Assembly (NCBI GenBank): GCA_022494885.1
Contig: JAGVSM010003730.1
Coordinates: 186,001-250,000, forward strand
Length of the DNA stretch: 64,000 nucleotides
Direction: 5' to 3'
Source of the DNA: Micrasema longulum
Taxonomy: Eukaryota; Arthropoda; Insecta; Trichoptera; Brachycentridae
Positions 43,399 through 53,519 of this stretch are shown piece by piece. Each line of letters opens with the position of its first letter. Positions within the stretch are counted from its first letter, which is position 1. The notes beneath the pieces were generated by a model. The model was not told the DNA's origin, ran no database searches, and saw only the letters and a list, made by a program, of their open reading frames with translations. The position numbers and the translations under genes were made by a program.

Positions 43399-43401
43399 AT
43401 T

Positions 43402-43530
43402 TTTTTGCACCACAACAAGCCAGGAGGCTCAATTACAGTGGTGAATTACAACACAGAACACCCAGGCTTGAGAAAAAATACAAAAAATTCAAACGTCTTG
43501 ACCACTACATTGCGGAGGCCGTCATAAATA
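43402..43530 (-). mobile_element. SINE-B copy lacking box B
   Basis: TTTTTTTGCACCACAACAAG, CCAGGAGGCTC, CACCCAGGCTTGAG, then directly ACGTCTTGACCACTACATTG and CGGAGGCC. About 55 bases with box B and the anticodon arm are missing. Confidence 0.75.
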
Positions 43531-43764
43531 TTTATTGATAACGAGCTAAACCCGGCAATACTTTGATATTGATAGATTTGAGTACATACTCGTATATAGA
43601 TTAAATGAACATAATTGAAAGTTTAATATCAATTATTGTATTTAGCGTACTTGTTGTACCAAGGCACTTGTTAATGATTGAATTCCAGAACTTAAAATAA
43701 TGCATTTTCAAATATTGATTTCAAGTAGGTATCTAGGTACTTTTTGTGTTTGAATTCCAAAAAA

Positions 43765-44020
43765 GATTAAACAAGGACAACGGAGATGAAGAACATTGAA
43801 GAGAAGGTAATATGGAAGTCTAGGCATCTACAGGGCTTATGACCTGTCAGTGGCTGGTTTAAGTGGCCACTTTACACACTGTGTAACATTTACCATTCTG
43901 CACATATTTGAACATCTATACGTCTTCAATTCTTTCATCTGTTGAGGTTTGTGAAGTTAAAGAGCTGAAACCTTTATTTATGCGGGTGAGATTCGTGTAA
44001 TTGAATTATTTCAGAAAATA
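43765..44020 (+). mobile_element. Family E repeat
   Basis: GACAACGGAGATGAAGAACA, GTCTAGGCATCTACAGGGCT, TTTAAGTGGCCACTTTACAC, AGAGCTGAAACCTTTATTTA and GAATTATTTCAGAAA. It ends before AGGCAACGCCTG. Close to the copy at 13732. Confidence 0.8.
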
Positions 44021-44024
44021 CTGA

Positions 44025-44720
44025 TAAATGCGAAATAAAAACAGAATACATAGCTAAAGAAACATATTTAAAGTCATAGTAAAAAAATAAATGTTTGTTT
44101 ATAGCAAAAAGCACATTTAAAAAAAACAAAGCAAAATACTGAGTAGAAAGAAAGAAAAAAAACACTAAAAAATAAATCTATATAAATAAATATATATATC
44201 GATATATAAGATTTGTAAATATTAGGAGCAGAGTTAATGAAATGCACGATTGAATTACATGTCAGTCAAACTGTCAAAGTATTTCTAAGTTCAATTTGCT
44301 TGAACAAAACACTATAAATACAATAGTTGTACTTTGGTTTAAACTGTATATTTGAAGTACGCTGGTGCGCGGCGTACCGTCTTGTACTGTTAGCCGATAG
44401 ATCATAATGCAACACTTACCATAATATTACGTATTGTGAGTACACTTTAGATCCCCTTATTTACTTGTTCCATTATCTTTTGCACTCTTTACTGGAATAA
44501 ATAATGTGAGGAATGTCGGAAGATTTGAACTTGTATCCCAAAACACCATACTAATACTGAGGGAGCATTGCGTACGTAGAGCTAATAAGTATTTACAAAA
44601 AAAATATTTACTTTGACTATAAAGGTATACAGATTACTGTCAAGAAAAAAAATCGTTTCCTAATTTAAACATACGCAGAATGGTTGTAATCCCTGTAAAA
44701 TGGATGGAACACTTATTTCA
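44025..44720. other. AT-rich stretch with no recognised feature
   Basis: Nothing is recognised. Confidence 0.4.
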
Positions 44721-44724
44721 CTCT

Positions 44725-45490
44725 TGTGTGGCTGTTGTGTAACAACAATGAAATACAGGTAAACGCCGTTTTATGCCAGGGTTCCGTTCCGAGAGACACC
44801 GGCGTAAAAAAAATCGGCGTAAAATAAGGTTATGTGTCAAAATTCTAAGAACGATTTGACATGTTTATTTAATACATATCCTATATATATTCAAAATAAA
44901 TTATAAATGTATTGAATAAATACAGTTTAAATTCGTTTACAAAATAAATCATTACTCTTAATATAAAAAATGAATTTTTTAAATAATAAATACTAACTCA
45001 CTAGTTCGTCGATACTAAATAAAATTCTCACACTTTTTTTAATAAAAGCATCCAATTTCGTTTTTTTGTATTGTTTCTTCCTTTCTTGTAGAATGATAGC
45101 ATAAACTACAAATATTTGAAAAATCTTTTAATTTTAATGACAATAAAATAAAAAATAAAATCATACCTTTTTATTTTTCTTAAAAACAAAACGAAAACTA
45201 ACACGGAACAATTTAACACACCCAATAGGCTGCACGCGTCCACGGTAATATAATAAAACAACGTGTAAAAGTGTATCTGCTATTAGAATCGCAATGCCTA
45301 ATGTCGTCTGGTCCGAACCGAGAAATCCTGCGCCGGCACCGACTGGCCTAATTGTAAGTCGGTGTAAATCGAACCAGCGCAAAACGACGTTTACCTTTAC
45401 TTTATATATCTCTCTTATTTTATTAAATGATGCAGTTGTATTTTTTGTAATCTTCAAATGGACATTTTCATACCAGATTTGGAAAGGATT
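44725..45490 (+). repeat. Family F fragment split by a MITE
   Basis: CACTCTTGTGTGGCTGTTGT before 44756, and TTGTATTTTTTGTAATCTTC, AAATGGACATTTTCATACCA after 45398, match the first 150 bp of family F (30082-30230). The order and orientation are those of one F copy with an insertion. Confidence 0.65.
44756..45397. mobile_element. pogo/Tigger-like MITE
   Basis: Left end CAGGTAAACGCCGTTTTATG and right end (complement) AAGGTAAACGTCGTTTTGCG form imperfect terminal inverted repeats, flanked by TA on both sides, the usual target site of Tc1/mariner-pogo elements. Subterminal ACACCGGCGTAAA / TCGGTGTAAAT extends the symmetry. There is no transposase, so it is non-autonomous. Confidence 0.7.
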
Positions 45491-45499
45491 TTAATACAA

Positions 45500-45905
45500 T
45501 TAATATTTATTCTTGCTTTGCATTCATATATACGCCCAATGGGCATTTTTTAGGACGTATTTATACAAATAAAATTATTTTAAAAGAAAGTAGAAAGACA
45601 ATGGTATAAACACTTTTTTAAACATTTTTTTTGCACCACAACAGGCCAGGAGGCCTAATTACAGTGGTAAATTACATCATTACATCACAGAGCACCCAGG
45701 CTTGAGAAAAATTACATTTGAATTTTTTTTTGTGTCCTCACCGGGAATCGAACCCGGAACCTTCCGTGCGTGAGTCAAGCGTCTTGACCACTAAACCACG
45801 GAGGCCGATATAGTAGACGGGTAGAGAGTAGGTTTCAAAAAAATCAAGGCCAGTATATTTGTTAGCAGACCTAAGAATTCTGGACATAAGGGAATTTAGA
45901 ATTAT
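45500..45905 (-). mobile_element. Jockey-like LINE 3' end, split by SINE-B
   Basis: TATATACGCCCAATGGGCAT, AAGTAGAAAGACAATG and, after the SINE, AGACCTAAGAATTCTGGACA and TAAGGGAA match the 3' part of the LINE at 7350-8108 in reverse. The 3' tail is eroded. Confidence 0.7.
45625..45812 (-). mobile_element. SINE-B copy, reference quality
   Basis: Minus strand: GGCCTCCGTGGTTTAGTGGT, CAAGACGCTTGACTCACGCA, CGGAAGGTTCCGGGTTCGAT, TCCCGGTGAGGACAC, body CTCAAGCCTGGGTGCTCTGT, end GGCCTCCTGGCCTGTTGTGG. Box B GGTTCGATTCC is perfect. The acceptor arms pair at five of seven positions, and a body follows without a terminator, so this is a SINE head and not a tRNA gene. Confidence 0.9.
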
Positions 45906-45909
45906 TTTT

Positions 45910-46775
45910 TATAGCCTTTTTGAAAATGTTCTCGTTACTAATTGTTTAAATCGACAGTGGAAGTAGGTTTTAGATTTTAATTGAATAATACGAGTACTCA
46001 AAATCCCTTTGTCTGAAATTGGTATAAGTTTGTATTTGTTTAAGTTGTTCTAATATATTTTTATATCATAAATTTATAAACGCCTGTTGGCTTTCCAATG
46101 AAATAAATAACAAAAGGATTTATGGTGATTCTGAACGAAAATATGAAACGAATTATTTATAGATGGCGCTTTTATGACATTTTATTGAAAAATACAATTT
46201 TTACGTTTATTTTCAATGGAAATTTTACAAAACTTGGTTTGCGAAAACTTAACTCTATATTGATTGTAACAAAGACAATAACAATATAATTAAGGTCCTT
46301 TTCACAAAATGGCGTACAAAACAAAAATAAGATAAGTTATTTTAATCTAATTTAATCTAAATCTTCCAAATCAGTATTTTTGTGTGTATGATTGTTGATT
46401 AATTTTTTTTTTTGTCAAACTAAAAGAAGATTTAAAACCCTATGTGGTGATCCAAACTTTGACTTTACGCATAATAACACACAGTTATTTTATAACCAGT
46501 TAAGTTTATAACCTATTTTACATTTTCACGTTAGGATCTGCTTTGATATCTCCGCTGGGAAACGAAATTCCAAAAACTAAAATCTTCAATCTCTTACCGC
46601 CCCATAAACAGCAAACAACATTATTAGAGACAGTTTTATTCAGAAATGCTCCTTAATAAATCTAGATTCCCAGTTATTCGCATTACCATTCTTGTCTGGC
46701 ATATTATGTATGTAAGTGCACATAATACTAACCCCTTCACACTTGATGCGCAAAAAGCTCACTAGTTTCACATAA
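45910..46775. other. AT-rich stretch with no recognised feature
   Basis: Nothing is recognised. Confidence 0.4.
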
Positions 46776-46779
46776 ATTT

Positions 46780-46920
46780 GTTGCAACAGAGAGGGAAAAC
46801 ATTTTTGTGAAGGAAACATGAAAGTCTAGCGATGAGAGCTTGTCCTGTAAAAGATGGAAAAGAGTGGCGCATTAGGCAAAATGCCGAATTGTACAGCATA
46901 TATGTATGAAATCTTTAGTA
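46780..46920 (+). mobile_element. Family E fragment, diverged
   Basis: TTTGTTGCAACAGAGAGGGA, GAAGGAAACATGAAAGTCTA and GGCAAAATGCCGAA are closest to the complement of the copy at 63495-63760. The far outer end (ACATTTGGACATACTCAAAT) is seen separately at 47511-47531. Confidence 0.5.
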
Positions 46921-46924
46921 TCTC

Positions 46925-47665
46925 AACCAGTGGTGGCTTTCCCCTTTGTTCATTGGGTCAATAACTTCCCAAAATTTGCCACCAATGAAAATAATTTTCT
47001 TGAAATACATTATAAAGAAAGTATATAATATTTTCTTTTATCATCATTAATTCAAATATATAAGGACCTATTAATCTTCATGTTTTAGTGATGTTATCTA
47101 GAATACAATTAAAGCACGTGCGCTGTCACATATATTCATGTTATGTCGAATGCGCGGGTCATTTCTGTAATTGTCCCAAAGCTAATGTCTTATCTCTAGA
47201 TTTTCGCATGAGAAAGAAAGAGATGAAACGAACCGCGCGTACATGAACATCGGAACATTTCGCTCAAAATTGGTTCGAACGCGGGCACTATCCCGGTAAT
47301 GATAACAATATGAAACAAGGAAGATAAGAATATGATTGGTAATAATAATATAACATTGGCATTGGTCTAGACTAGAAGAGATACGATGATAAATAAATTC
47401 CTATGTATTTTCATACCTATACTTAAAAAGGACGAGTTCTTAATGGAAGGGATTAACATACATAGGTTTATATTTTCTTGTCTCTTTTTACATGATTAAA
47501 CACTGCAAACATTTGGACATACTCAAATCGTTTTTGAATACACTAGTTTTACATTTTGTATATATTTTTTTCTCTACGTCATATTTTATTGAAAACTTTT
47601 CCCTCATATTATTACTATTTTCTGTATTCGTCATCCATAATATGATGCAATATAAATGCATTTAA
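46925..47665. other. Stretch with no recognised feature
   Basis: Apart from the E outer end near 47511-47531, nothing is recognised. Confidence 0.4.
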
Positions 47666-47669
47666 CTAT

Positions 47670-48478
47670 TGTGTGGCTGTGATGTCACACTAGTCTACAT
47701 ACGATGCAAGGCTTGATATAGACATATATATATATATTTAATTTTGAAGTTATATTTTTTGTGATTTTCAAATAGGCATTTTCACTTCGGATTCAGAAAG
47801 TAAATTTTGTAGAACAATGCTGGATTTTAACACAAAAATCATTTCTACGCTAACAATAAATGTGACGCCAATATAACATAAAATCCGTATAAGAGAGAGC
47901 ATGACGATTAAACCCATTTATTTATTTATTTAATAACGGACATTGTCCATATATACAATTTATAAAGTTTAAATATTACAATAAAAGAATAGTTTAAAAC
48001 ATTTAAAAAAAGAAAGAAGCATTGACAAACATGAGGGACATCGAGACAAGATCAACTCATAACAAAGATGACCGATGTGCTGTTTTATGGCCGGTGTTTG
48101 TGTAAAAAAGACAACAGCATCCAGATAAATACATCTACTTGTACGATGGGTATGACAATGAAAACACGAGTCGCGTGTGCTTTTATCATTAGTTTAATCA
48201 ATCAGTTATTGACAGTGAGCGAGAATGCACGCTAGTTAAATAGCCGACGTTTTTATGATTATTAATTTATTTTTCTATAAAAGGCTTAAATTGTATTATC
48301 ATTTTTATAAATTATGGAAAAGGAACTACTAAACAGTACACCACTATGTTTTTTTTTCCAAAGTCTGAACGACATAATGCTTTCCCTTTTGATTGATGTA
48401 ATACTACGCTACAGCACCGCGCATAGTGGATTTTTTTAGCACATCCTTTTAAAAGTAAACTAATAAATATTGTATTAT
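47670..48478 (+). repeat. Family F repeat, interrupted
   Basis: ATTGTGTGGCTGTGATGTCA, CACTAGTCTACATACGATGC, TATAAGAGAGAGCATGACGA; then a LINE piece; then CTCATAACAAAGATGACCGA, TTATTGACAGTGAGCGAGAA and CTACAGCACCGCGCA. It ends where the second Penelope-like terminus begins. Confidence 0.7.
47918..48056 (-). mobile_element. LINE 3' end inserted in family F
   Basis: ATTTATTTATTTATTTAATA, ACGGACATTGTCCATATATA and CGAGACAAGATCAA lie between F blocks that are adjacent in the copy at 30080-30690. It resembles the tails of the LINE at 21105. Confidence 0.6.
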
Positions 48479-48728
48479 TGTTATCAAAAACATTTTTCAC
48501 TTTGTGGTATGACATTTTACACTTATTTGTTTATAAATTTGTATAAACCACTTAATTTTTTTAATTACACTTCGACCGGTTTCGAGGTTACTACCTCATC
48601 GTCAGGAATTTAACTAACTTATAATTACACGCGTTGCTATTTATATAATAAAATATTGTATGAAAGAGACAGAAAATTGAAAAAAAGAGAGAGAAAGAAT
48701 AATAAATAATCAATTAAATTTAACTTCG
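48479..48728 (-). mobile_element. Penelope-like element 3' terminus with inverted junction
   Basis: 48479-48700 is nearly identical to 31187-31408 (3' region of the PLE, minus strand). At about 48698 the strand flips: 48698-48728 (AATAATAAATAATCAATTAA, ATTTAACTTCG) is in the plus orientation of the coding part, which in the 31-kb copy lies about 65-100 bp further along on the minus strand. The copy has no GIY-YIG coding sequence beyond this 31-bp scrap. Confidence 0.8.
48571..48608 (-). ncRNA. Candidate hammerhead ribozyme in PLE terminus 2
   Basis: The core is identical to that at 31280-31317: CTGACGA, T, GAGG-TAGTAA-CCTC, GAAA, ACCGGT, C, with the short GAA/TTC stem I. Confidence 0.55.
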
Positions 48729-48980
48729 TGGTTAGCGCATTCACCATCCACCTACCATTCTTGAGGTCCTGGGTTTAATTCCTGACAGGGTTGTTGTGAT
48801 GTCCAAATTTAAAGGTTTTTTAAACTGGACTATTTCATTGCTCCTAGAATGGCGCACCAGAAGCGTTGAACCGATCACCTGACCTTCATGTAACAGTTGA
48901 TGGAAACACGCTGCATTTGGTTAACGTATGCGGTGCCCTATGCACCACTGGGAGTAGAAACGGGAGCGAAGATAATACGA
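48727..48980 (+). mobile_element. SINE-C copy
   Basis: Head CGTGGTTAGCGCATTCACCA, TTCTTGAGGTCCTGGGTTTA (box B decayed), body CCGATCACCTGACCTTCATG and tail TATGCGGTGCCCTATGCACC. The 88-codon ORF from 48866 is a chance frame through the tail. Confidence 0.75.
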
Positions 48981-49228
48981 TGATTTTTTTTCCAATTGGT
49001 AAGTGGTATTACAATCATCATACATATTTGTTATGGAGAGAATTTTTTTGTATTTTCATAATTACTACCTCAGAGAACGACGGCTTAAGCCGTTTGATCT
49101 TCCCGGTTGCCAAACCAGCCGGCCGATGGTAACGCCAGCAGGAAAAGCAAAGTTTTGATTCAACCGTATCTCTTCAGATATCATCATCCTTCATGATACT
49201 GAAAGAAATTTTAAAGAGGATAGCTTTT

Positions 49229-49470
49229 TTTTTTCTTTATTTATTTTTTTTGTTTTTTACAATAAACATAATAATAAAACAGAGTATGAAAAAAATAAAA
49301 CATAATTACATATCAATGAAATACATATTAATAGAAAAATAGTAAACAAAACAATCCCATAAAGGCATGGCCTGTTCGTGGGTATACAAGAAAATGTTAA
49401 TGAATTTTTTCTCCTATAATAAATAATGGACAGTTATAATATTTTTGTATAACATAAGAAAGAAAAAGTA
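49229..49470 (-). mobile_element. LINE 3' end fragment
   Basis: Poly(T)-rich start, TTTACAATAAACATAATAAT, then CATAAAGGCATGGCCTGTTC and GTGGGTATACAAG. The layout is that of a minus-strand LINE 3' end; the family is unknown. Confidence 0.35.
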
Positions 49471-49601
49471 AAGTATTCCGTAAAAGATAATGTGGTATTT
49501 TTTTAATAGTAATTGAAAAAGGAAATAAAAAATATTTTAAAAAACACAAAAATATTCCTTATTATTAAAGGGCAACAAAATAAATCATAGAAAAAAAGAG
49601 T

Positions 49602-50081
49602 TCATATTTTTAGTTTGAATCCAGGATAGTGCATGTTTTTTAAAAGAAGCTTCCTTTTACTCGGCGTGTTTTTTTTAAAAATGGAGTTATTATTTCTGGA
49701 ATATTTGTTCCTGAAAGGGTCAAGGATCTCCTTGTACGTTCCGCTAAGAGCCAAGAGCCGAGACTTTAGGACAGGGGTCTGGTCGTGACCGGCAGCGGCA
49801 GGTCGTGTCGCGCTGTTCTCAGCCCTCGATACTGTGTCTTGCGATAGCGTTACACACCGCCACCCTCCGCGCCCGGCCCCCGTGTTTACAGTTTCGACTT
49901 CCGCGACTCTACTAGACCTCTCAACATAGCCGATTAAACACCTCTGTTTATAATTATTTATGTGTTTTAAAAAACAATGTTTTATTTCAGAATTTTGTTG
50001 ATTGTTAAAATACAGTACAATACAGAACTTGGTTTTTGGAGCGGGAGAGTAACGGCGGTGACTGAATTGAACTGACTGCAC
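49602..50081 (-). CDS. Unassigned ORF, 159 codons, GC-rich middle
   Basis: A long open frame for so AT-rich a window. The middle third (49740-49920) is strongly GC-rich and encodes GAGRGGWRCVTLSQDTVSRA followed by TRPAAAGHDQTPV. The ends are AT-rich and lysine/asparagine-rich. I recognise no domain, signal peptide or membrane segment. The abrupt change suggests an inserted GC-rich piece (promoter-like, or part of an LTR) that happens to be open. No splice or promoter evidence is seen. Low confidence as a gene. Confidence 0.2.
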   Translation of the reverse strand: MQSVQFSHRRYSPAPKTKFCIVLYFNNQQNSEIKHCFLKHINNYKQRCLIGYVERSSRVAEVETVNTGAGRGGWRCVTLSQDTVSRAENSATRPAAAGHDQTPVLKSRLLALSGTYKEILDPFRNKYSRNNNSIFKKNTPSKRKLLLKNMHYPGFKLKI

Positions 50082-50119
50082 TTGGCTGACTGATGTAGCA
50101 AATGTTTTTCGTGTAGGAT

Positions 50120-50910
50120 TAGCTTAATATTGATTTATTTGTGTATATGCTCAATGGGTATTTTAAGGACATATTTACACATAGAAAATTTACACATTGT
50201 GGAAAAATCTACCCACTAATGTTAGAGACGCCCGTTCTTTATTTACATTTAAGTCAAGATTGAAATGTCACTATCTTAATATTTATATTTTTCCTTTATC
50301 CCTCTTCTTTCCTTCCCATTCCCCCTCCTCTCTTCATAGTATAGTGTTAATTTTGTTAATACATATTTTTTATTTTGTTAATATTTGTTTTTCATTTGTG
50401 TATAAAATTGTAAGATTCAATATGTCCATGTATTTATAATTTTCTCAAACTGAACGGTTTGGGTAGGTAGGAAGAAATTGCCTTAAGGCAATATACCCGC
50501 CCTTATATGTATACATATTGTATATGTATATAAAGCGTCAAAAAAATAAATAAAATTATTATAAAAAAGTAGAAAGACACAATGATATCTAGTAGACTTT
50601 GTGGGAGTGGAAGCGGGAGAGAGATGTTTATAATTAATTTGATTCAGTGATTGTTTGAAAGAAGACAATGTTGGCAGATCTAAGAATTCTGGGCATAGGG
50701 GAATAAAAACCATAATTAGTTTTATGGTTATCGGTATGAAAGAGTAAGTTTTATCTAAGTTTTCTAGTTGGGATATTTAATTTTATTGAGCTCAGTAGTT
50801 CAAGCACATCAAAGAGTAAGTTGAGAATTTTCAATAGGGTTAGGAATAGGAGCAGGTCGGATTTATTTTGACGGTCTTGAAGAAAATATATATTTAAGCT
50901 GGAACATGAA
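50120..50910 (-). mobile_element. Jockey-like LINE 3' end, split by another LINE
   Basis: 50120-50180 (TATATGCTCAATGGGTATTT) and 50545-50910 (AAGTAGAAAGACACAATGAT, GTTGGCAGATCTAAGAATTC, TGGGCATAGGGG) are consecutive parts of the family at 7350-8108, on the minus strand. The 5' side continues to AGGTCGGATTTATTTTGACG and GTCTTGAAGAAAATATATAT. Confidence 0.75.
50185..50545 (+). mobile_element. LINE 3' end inserted in the Jockey-like LINE
   Basis: It starts LWKNLPTNVRDARSLFTFKS, RLKCHYLN, a RT-protein end, then the UTR ATTGCCTTAAGGCAATATAC and CCGCCCTTATATGTATAC. The tail is AAAAAAATAAATAA at about 50540. Same family as 5351-5935. It interrupts the host LINE within AAATAAAATTATT. Confidence 0.8.
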
Positions 50911-50914
50911 GTTT

Positions 50915-51530
50915 TATTATAAAAAAAGTTGTGTTTTTTTTAAGTAAAAGATTTACTGACATATTAAATTAAATTTATTTCAAACTAAATCTTGCCTAAA
51001 TATTAAAATTATTTAGATACAAAGTTATAATGAAATGTGGATAGTACTGGAAATGAATTAAGCCGCGCACGATAATTGATGACTTTACGAAATGATTTGA
51101 ATGTCTATTACGACGTTGTGAAACATGTGAGCTACCAGCGCTAGTTGGAAAAGGTCTGCCGGCTTCCGTTTGACAGAAGCTGGTCAGGTGCAGAGTTTGT
51201 TGGTGTGGACAGCCAGGAGTTGATAGACTTCGTTTGGTTCACCAGGTTATCCATACTGATGTTACCACGCCCTTTTATAGGGTCTGTTTTTGATTTCTCT
51301 AATGATGAAGTCAGTGCACTACGAAATATTGCACTGGATGTATCATACAATTTCGTTATTAAGTTAACGTCATGCGTGTAATAACGTCAGTCTTACACAA
51401 TATAATGTGTTGTGTTAAGTAGAAAACGCTTAGTTGCTTTTTCGACGAACGTTAAATTTTTTTCTGATAAAATCATTCGGCGCCTGTGCGTGTTATCGAT
51501 CTATAGAAGTTGTACCCGTATATTTTACTT
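50915..51530. other. Stretch with no recognised feature
   Basis: Overlapping 69- and 78-codon ORFs on opposite strands at 51141-51381 have no family resemblance. Confidence 0.4.
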
Positions 51531-51534
51531 AGCG

Positions 51535-51664
51535 TAAAACCAAACATTTGTGTTCGGGCGGATAAAGAATACAGTCTGTATGAAATAGAACCTTAATCTT
51601 GGACAAGTTTTTTAAACGATGGCGCCTCTCAGTTGAAATCTTGAAAAAAGAAATCGAGCGGAGA
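51535..51664 (+). repeat. Module M copy upstream of SINE-C
   Basis: GTTCGGGCGGATAAAGAATA, CAGTCTGTATGAAATAGAAC, TTGGACAAGTTTTTTAAACG and TCTTGAAAAAAGAAATCG. It lies directly 5' of a SINE-C head in the same orientation. Confidence 0.55.
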
Positions 51665-51918
51665 AACGTGCGCCTCGTAATGCAATGGCTGGTGTGTTCG
51701 CCGACCATGCTTGGGGTCCCAGGTTCGATCCCAAAAGGTTGGCGTGACATATTTGATTTAAAGGTTGCTTTTCATTGAAGTATTACATTTTCCCTGGACT
51801 TGCACCTGGAGCGTAAGACTTATCAGTCTTTTCACCTTTTCTTCCCCAACAGATAGATGATCAAGATACACTGCATTTGATTCAGTGCCCCATGTATCGA
51901 AGTTTTAATAATGATGTA
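51665..51918 (+). mobile_element. SINE-C copy
   Basis: Head GCGCCTCGTAATGCAATGGC, GTGTTCGCCGACCATGC, box B GGTTCGATCCC, body CCTGGAGCGTAAGACTTATC, ATGATCAAGATACACTGCAT and tail AGTGCCCCATG. Confidence 0.8.
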
Positions 51919-51919
51919 G

Positions 51920-52945
51920 ACTGTTACTTTTATGAGAGTTTCATATACAGTAAAAGTTTCACATCCAGTATGAAGAATTAAACTGTCTGTAATACAATGT
52001 TAAAGTTCTATTTAATACACATATTATATTGTTTTCTACATGCGTATACAGAGAGTCCAAATTAATGTAATTTCTAATTTTTAAATAGCATTCAATTCTT
52101 TAGTTTGTTTGTAAACAAATCTTCAACAAAGCATCATTATGATTCGTTTGTTGAGAACAAAGCGCTTATTTAGATACAATTTGCATGTTAATATTTTGAA
52201 TTGGCATTCTCTGGTTACAAATAAGATGTTGCTGCTCAAGATAACAGATTATTCTAACATAATAATACTAAGCTAACAGTTAACTATGCGAACATCTATA
52301 AATATGGTTAACTATTAACACATTTCAACGAGCGAGAATTAGCATAGAATGTGCGTCATCGAGAAAGTTGGGACCTTTCAACTCTATAATTACTATTGCG
52401 AGGCCGGTTTTTAGACGATCGCTTAAAACTGCAAAAAATAGAACATACTACCATGAAAAAAAATGGTGTTAGAATATTAATAACAACGGACTTTATGTTT
52501 ATTGGTGGTCAAATGGTCATAAAAAGTTAGTAATTTATTGATAAATTCATCCAAACGTATAAAAGGCTATTAAACCATTAAAATTAATGATACAATATCT
52601 ACGCAATCTAGATATTATTAATTAAATGATGCTCGTAAGAAGCGCTTTGGTCAAATCAAACAAACCAAAGCCCAAAATTCATACAAATTTGAAATTATCA
52701 TTACAATAACGAAAAAAATTATTAAATCACAGTCGCTAAGTTGCTGTCTAAATATGAAATATCTGTATGATAGTGACAGTAAACGGAGGGATTCCATGAA
52801 CTTTTCAGAGGAACAGTAGGGACGGGCCATCAAAGGATTTTAAGATATTGTTTATTTTTATTTGAAGTTGTCCTCTTGTTACTAGTTTTCCGTAATATCA
52901 CATAAAATTGATTTCATATTGCTTTGAAAAAATGGTGTACTCGTA
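51920..52945. other. AT-rich stretch with no recognised feature
   Basis: Nothing is recognised. Confidence 0.45.
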
Positions 52946-52949
52946 TAGT

Positions 52950-53090
52950 CCAAAGGGGCGATTACAAGTACAGGATTACAGAGGAGGCAAACAGATTTAT
53001 CACCAACTTTCTATAAAGTAAAATCAAATTTTCTGTACAAAAAATGTGTATATTTGTATTCGTCGGTAGATTGTAATTAAACAATGAACA
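52950..53090 (+). repeat. Family H arm, solitary copy
   Basis: GGGGCGATTACAAGTACAGG, TATAAAGTAAAATCAAATTT, AAAAAATGTGTATATTTGTA and CGTCGGTAGATTGTAATT parallel the arms at 63295-63430 and 63795-63921. No inverted partner is seen nearby. Confidence 0.5.
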
Positions 53091-53519
53091 TGTTACAGAA
53101 AAAACATTTAGAAAGATACACATTTTCGTAGAGGTAATTTGATTTTATATAATGAACAGTTGAAGATAGCAATATTAACTTCCAATTGTAATCGGGACAC
53201 AGAACACAGTTTTCTATTTTGTGATCTGTGACTACATAAAAAACAACATTTTACTAATATAACACATAAGAATGTTTGATCAATCTCTCGTTCTACTGTC
53301 ATAAACATTCGCAGACTAAATAAGCTTATGAAAAAAATTTATCAGGAGTTTACTTTTTGTGACTCGTACATGGTAGTAATCATGATTTTTAGTGAGTCGA
53401 CCATCGTTCTGTGAAATTAATTATTTTACTCATAGAAATATTCTATCCCATATTAACTGACTCTCATTTACATTTACAAATAAATACGTACTCGTACACC
53501 TACAGCACACAAATGAAAC

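Noticed and set aside
45734..45806. tRNA gene on the minus strand
   Set aside because: Box A and box B are good, but the acceptor arms pair imperfectly. The tRNA-like part continues into a SINE body found at three other sites, so it is a SINE-B head.
48866..49132. ORF of 88 codons
   Set aside because: Starts in the SINE-C tail and has no family resemblance.
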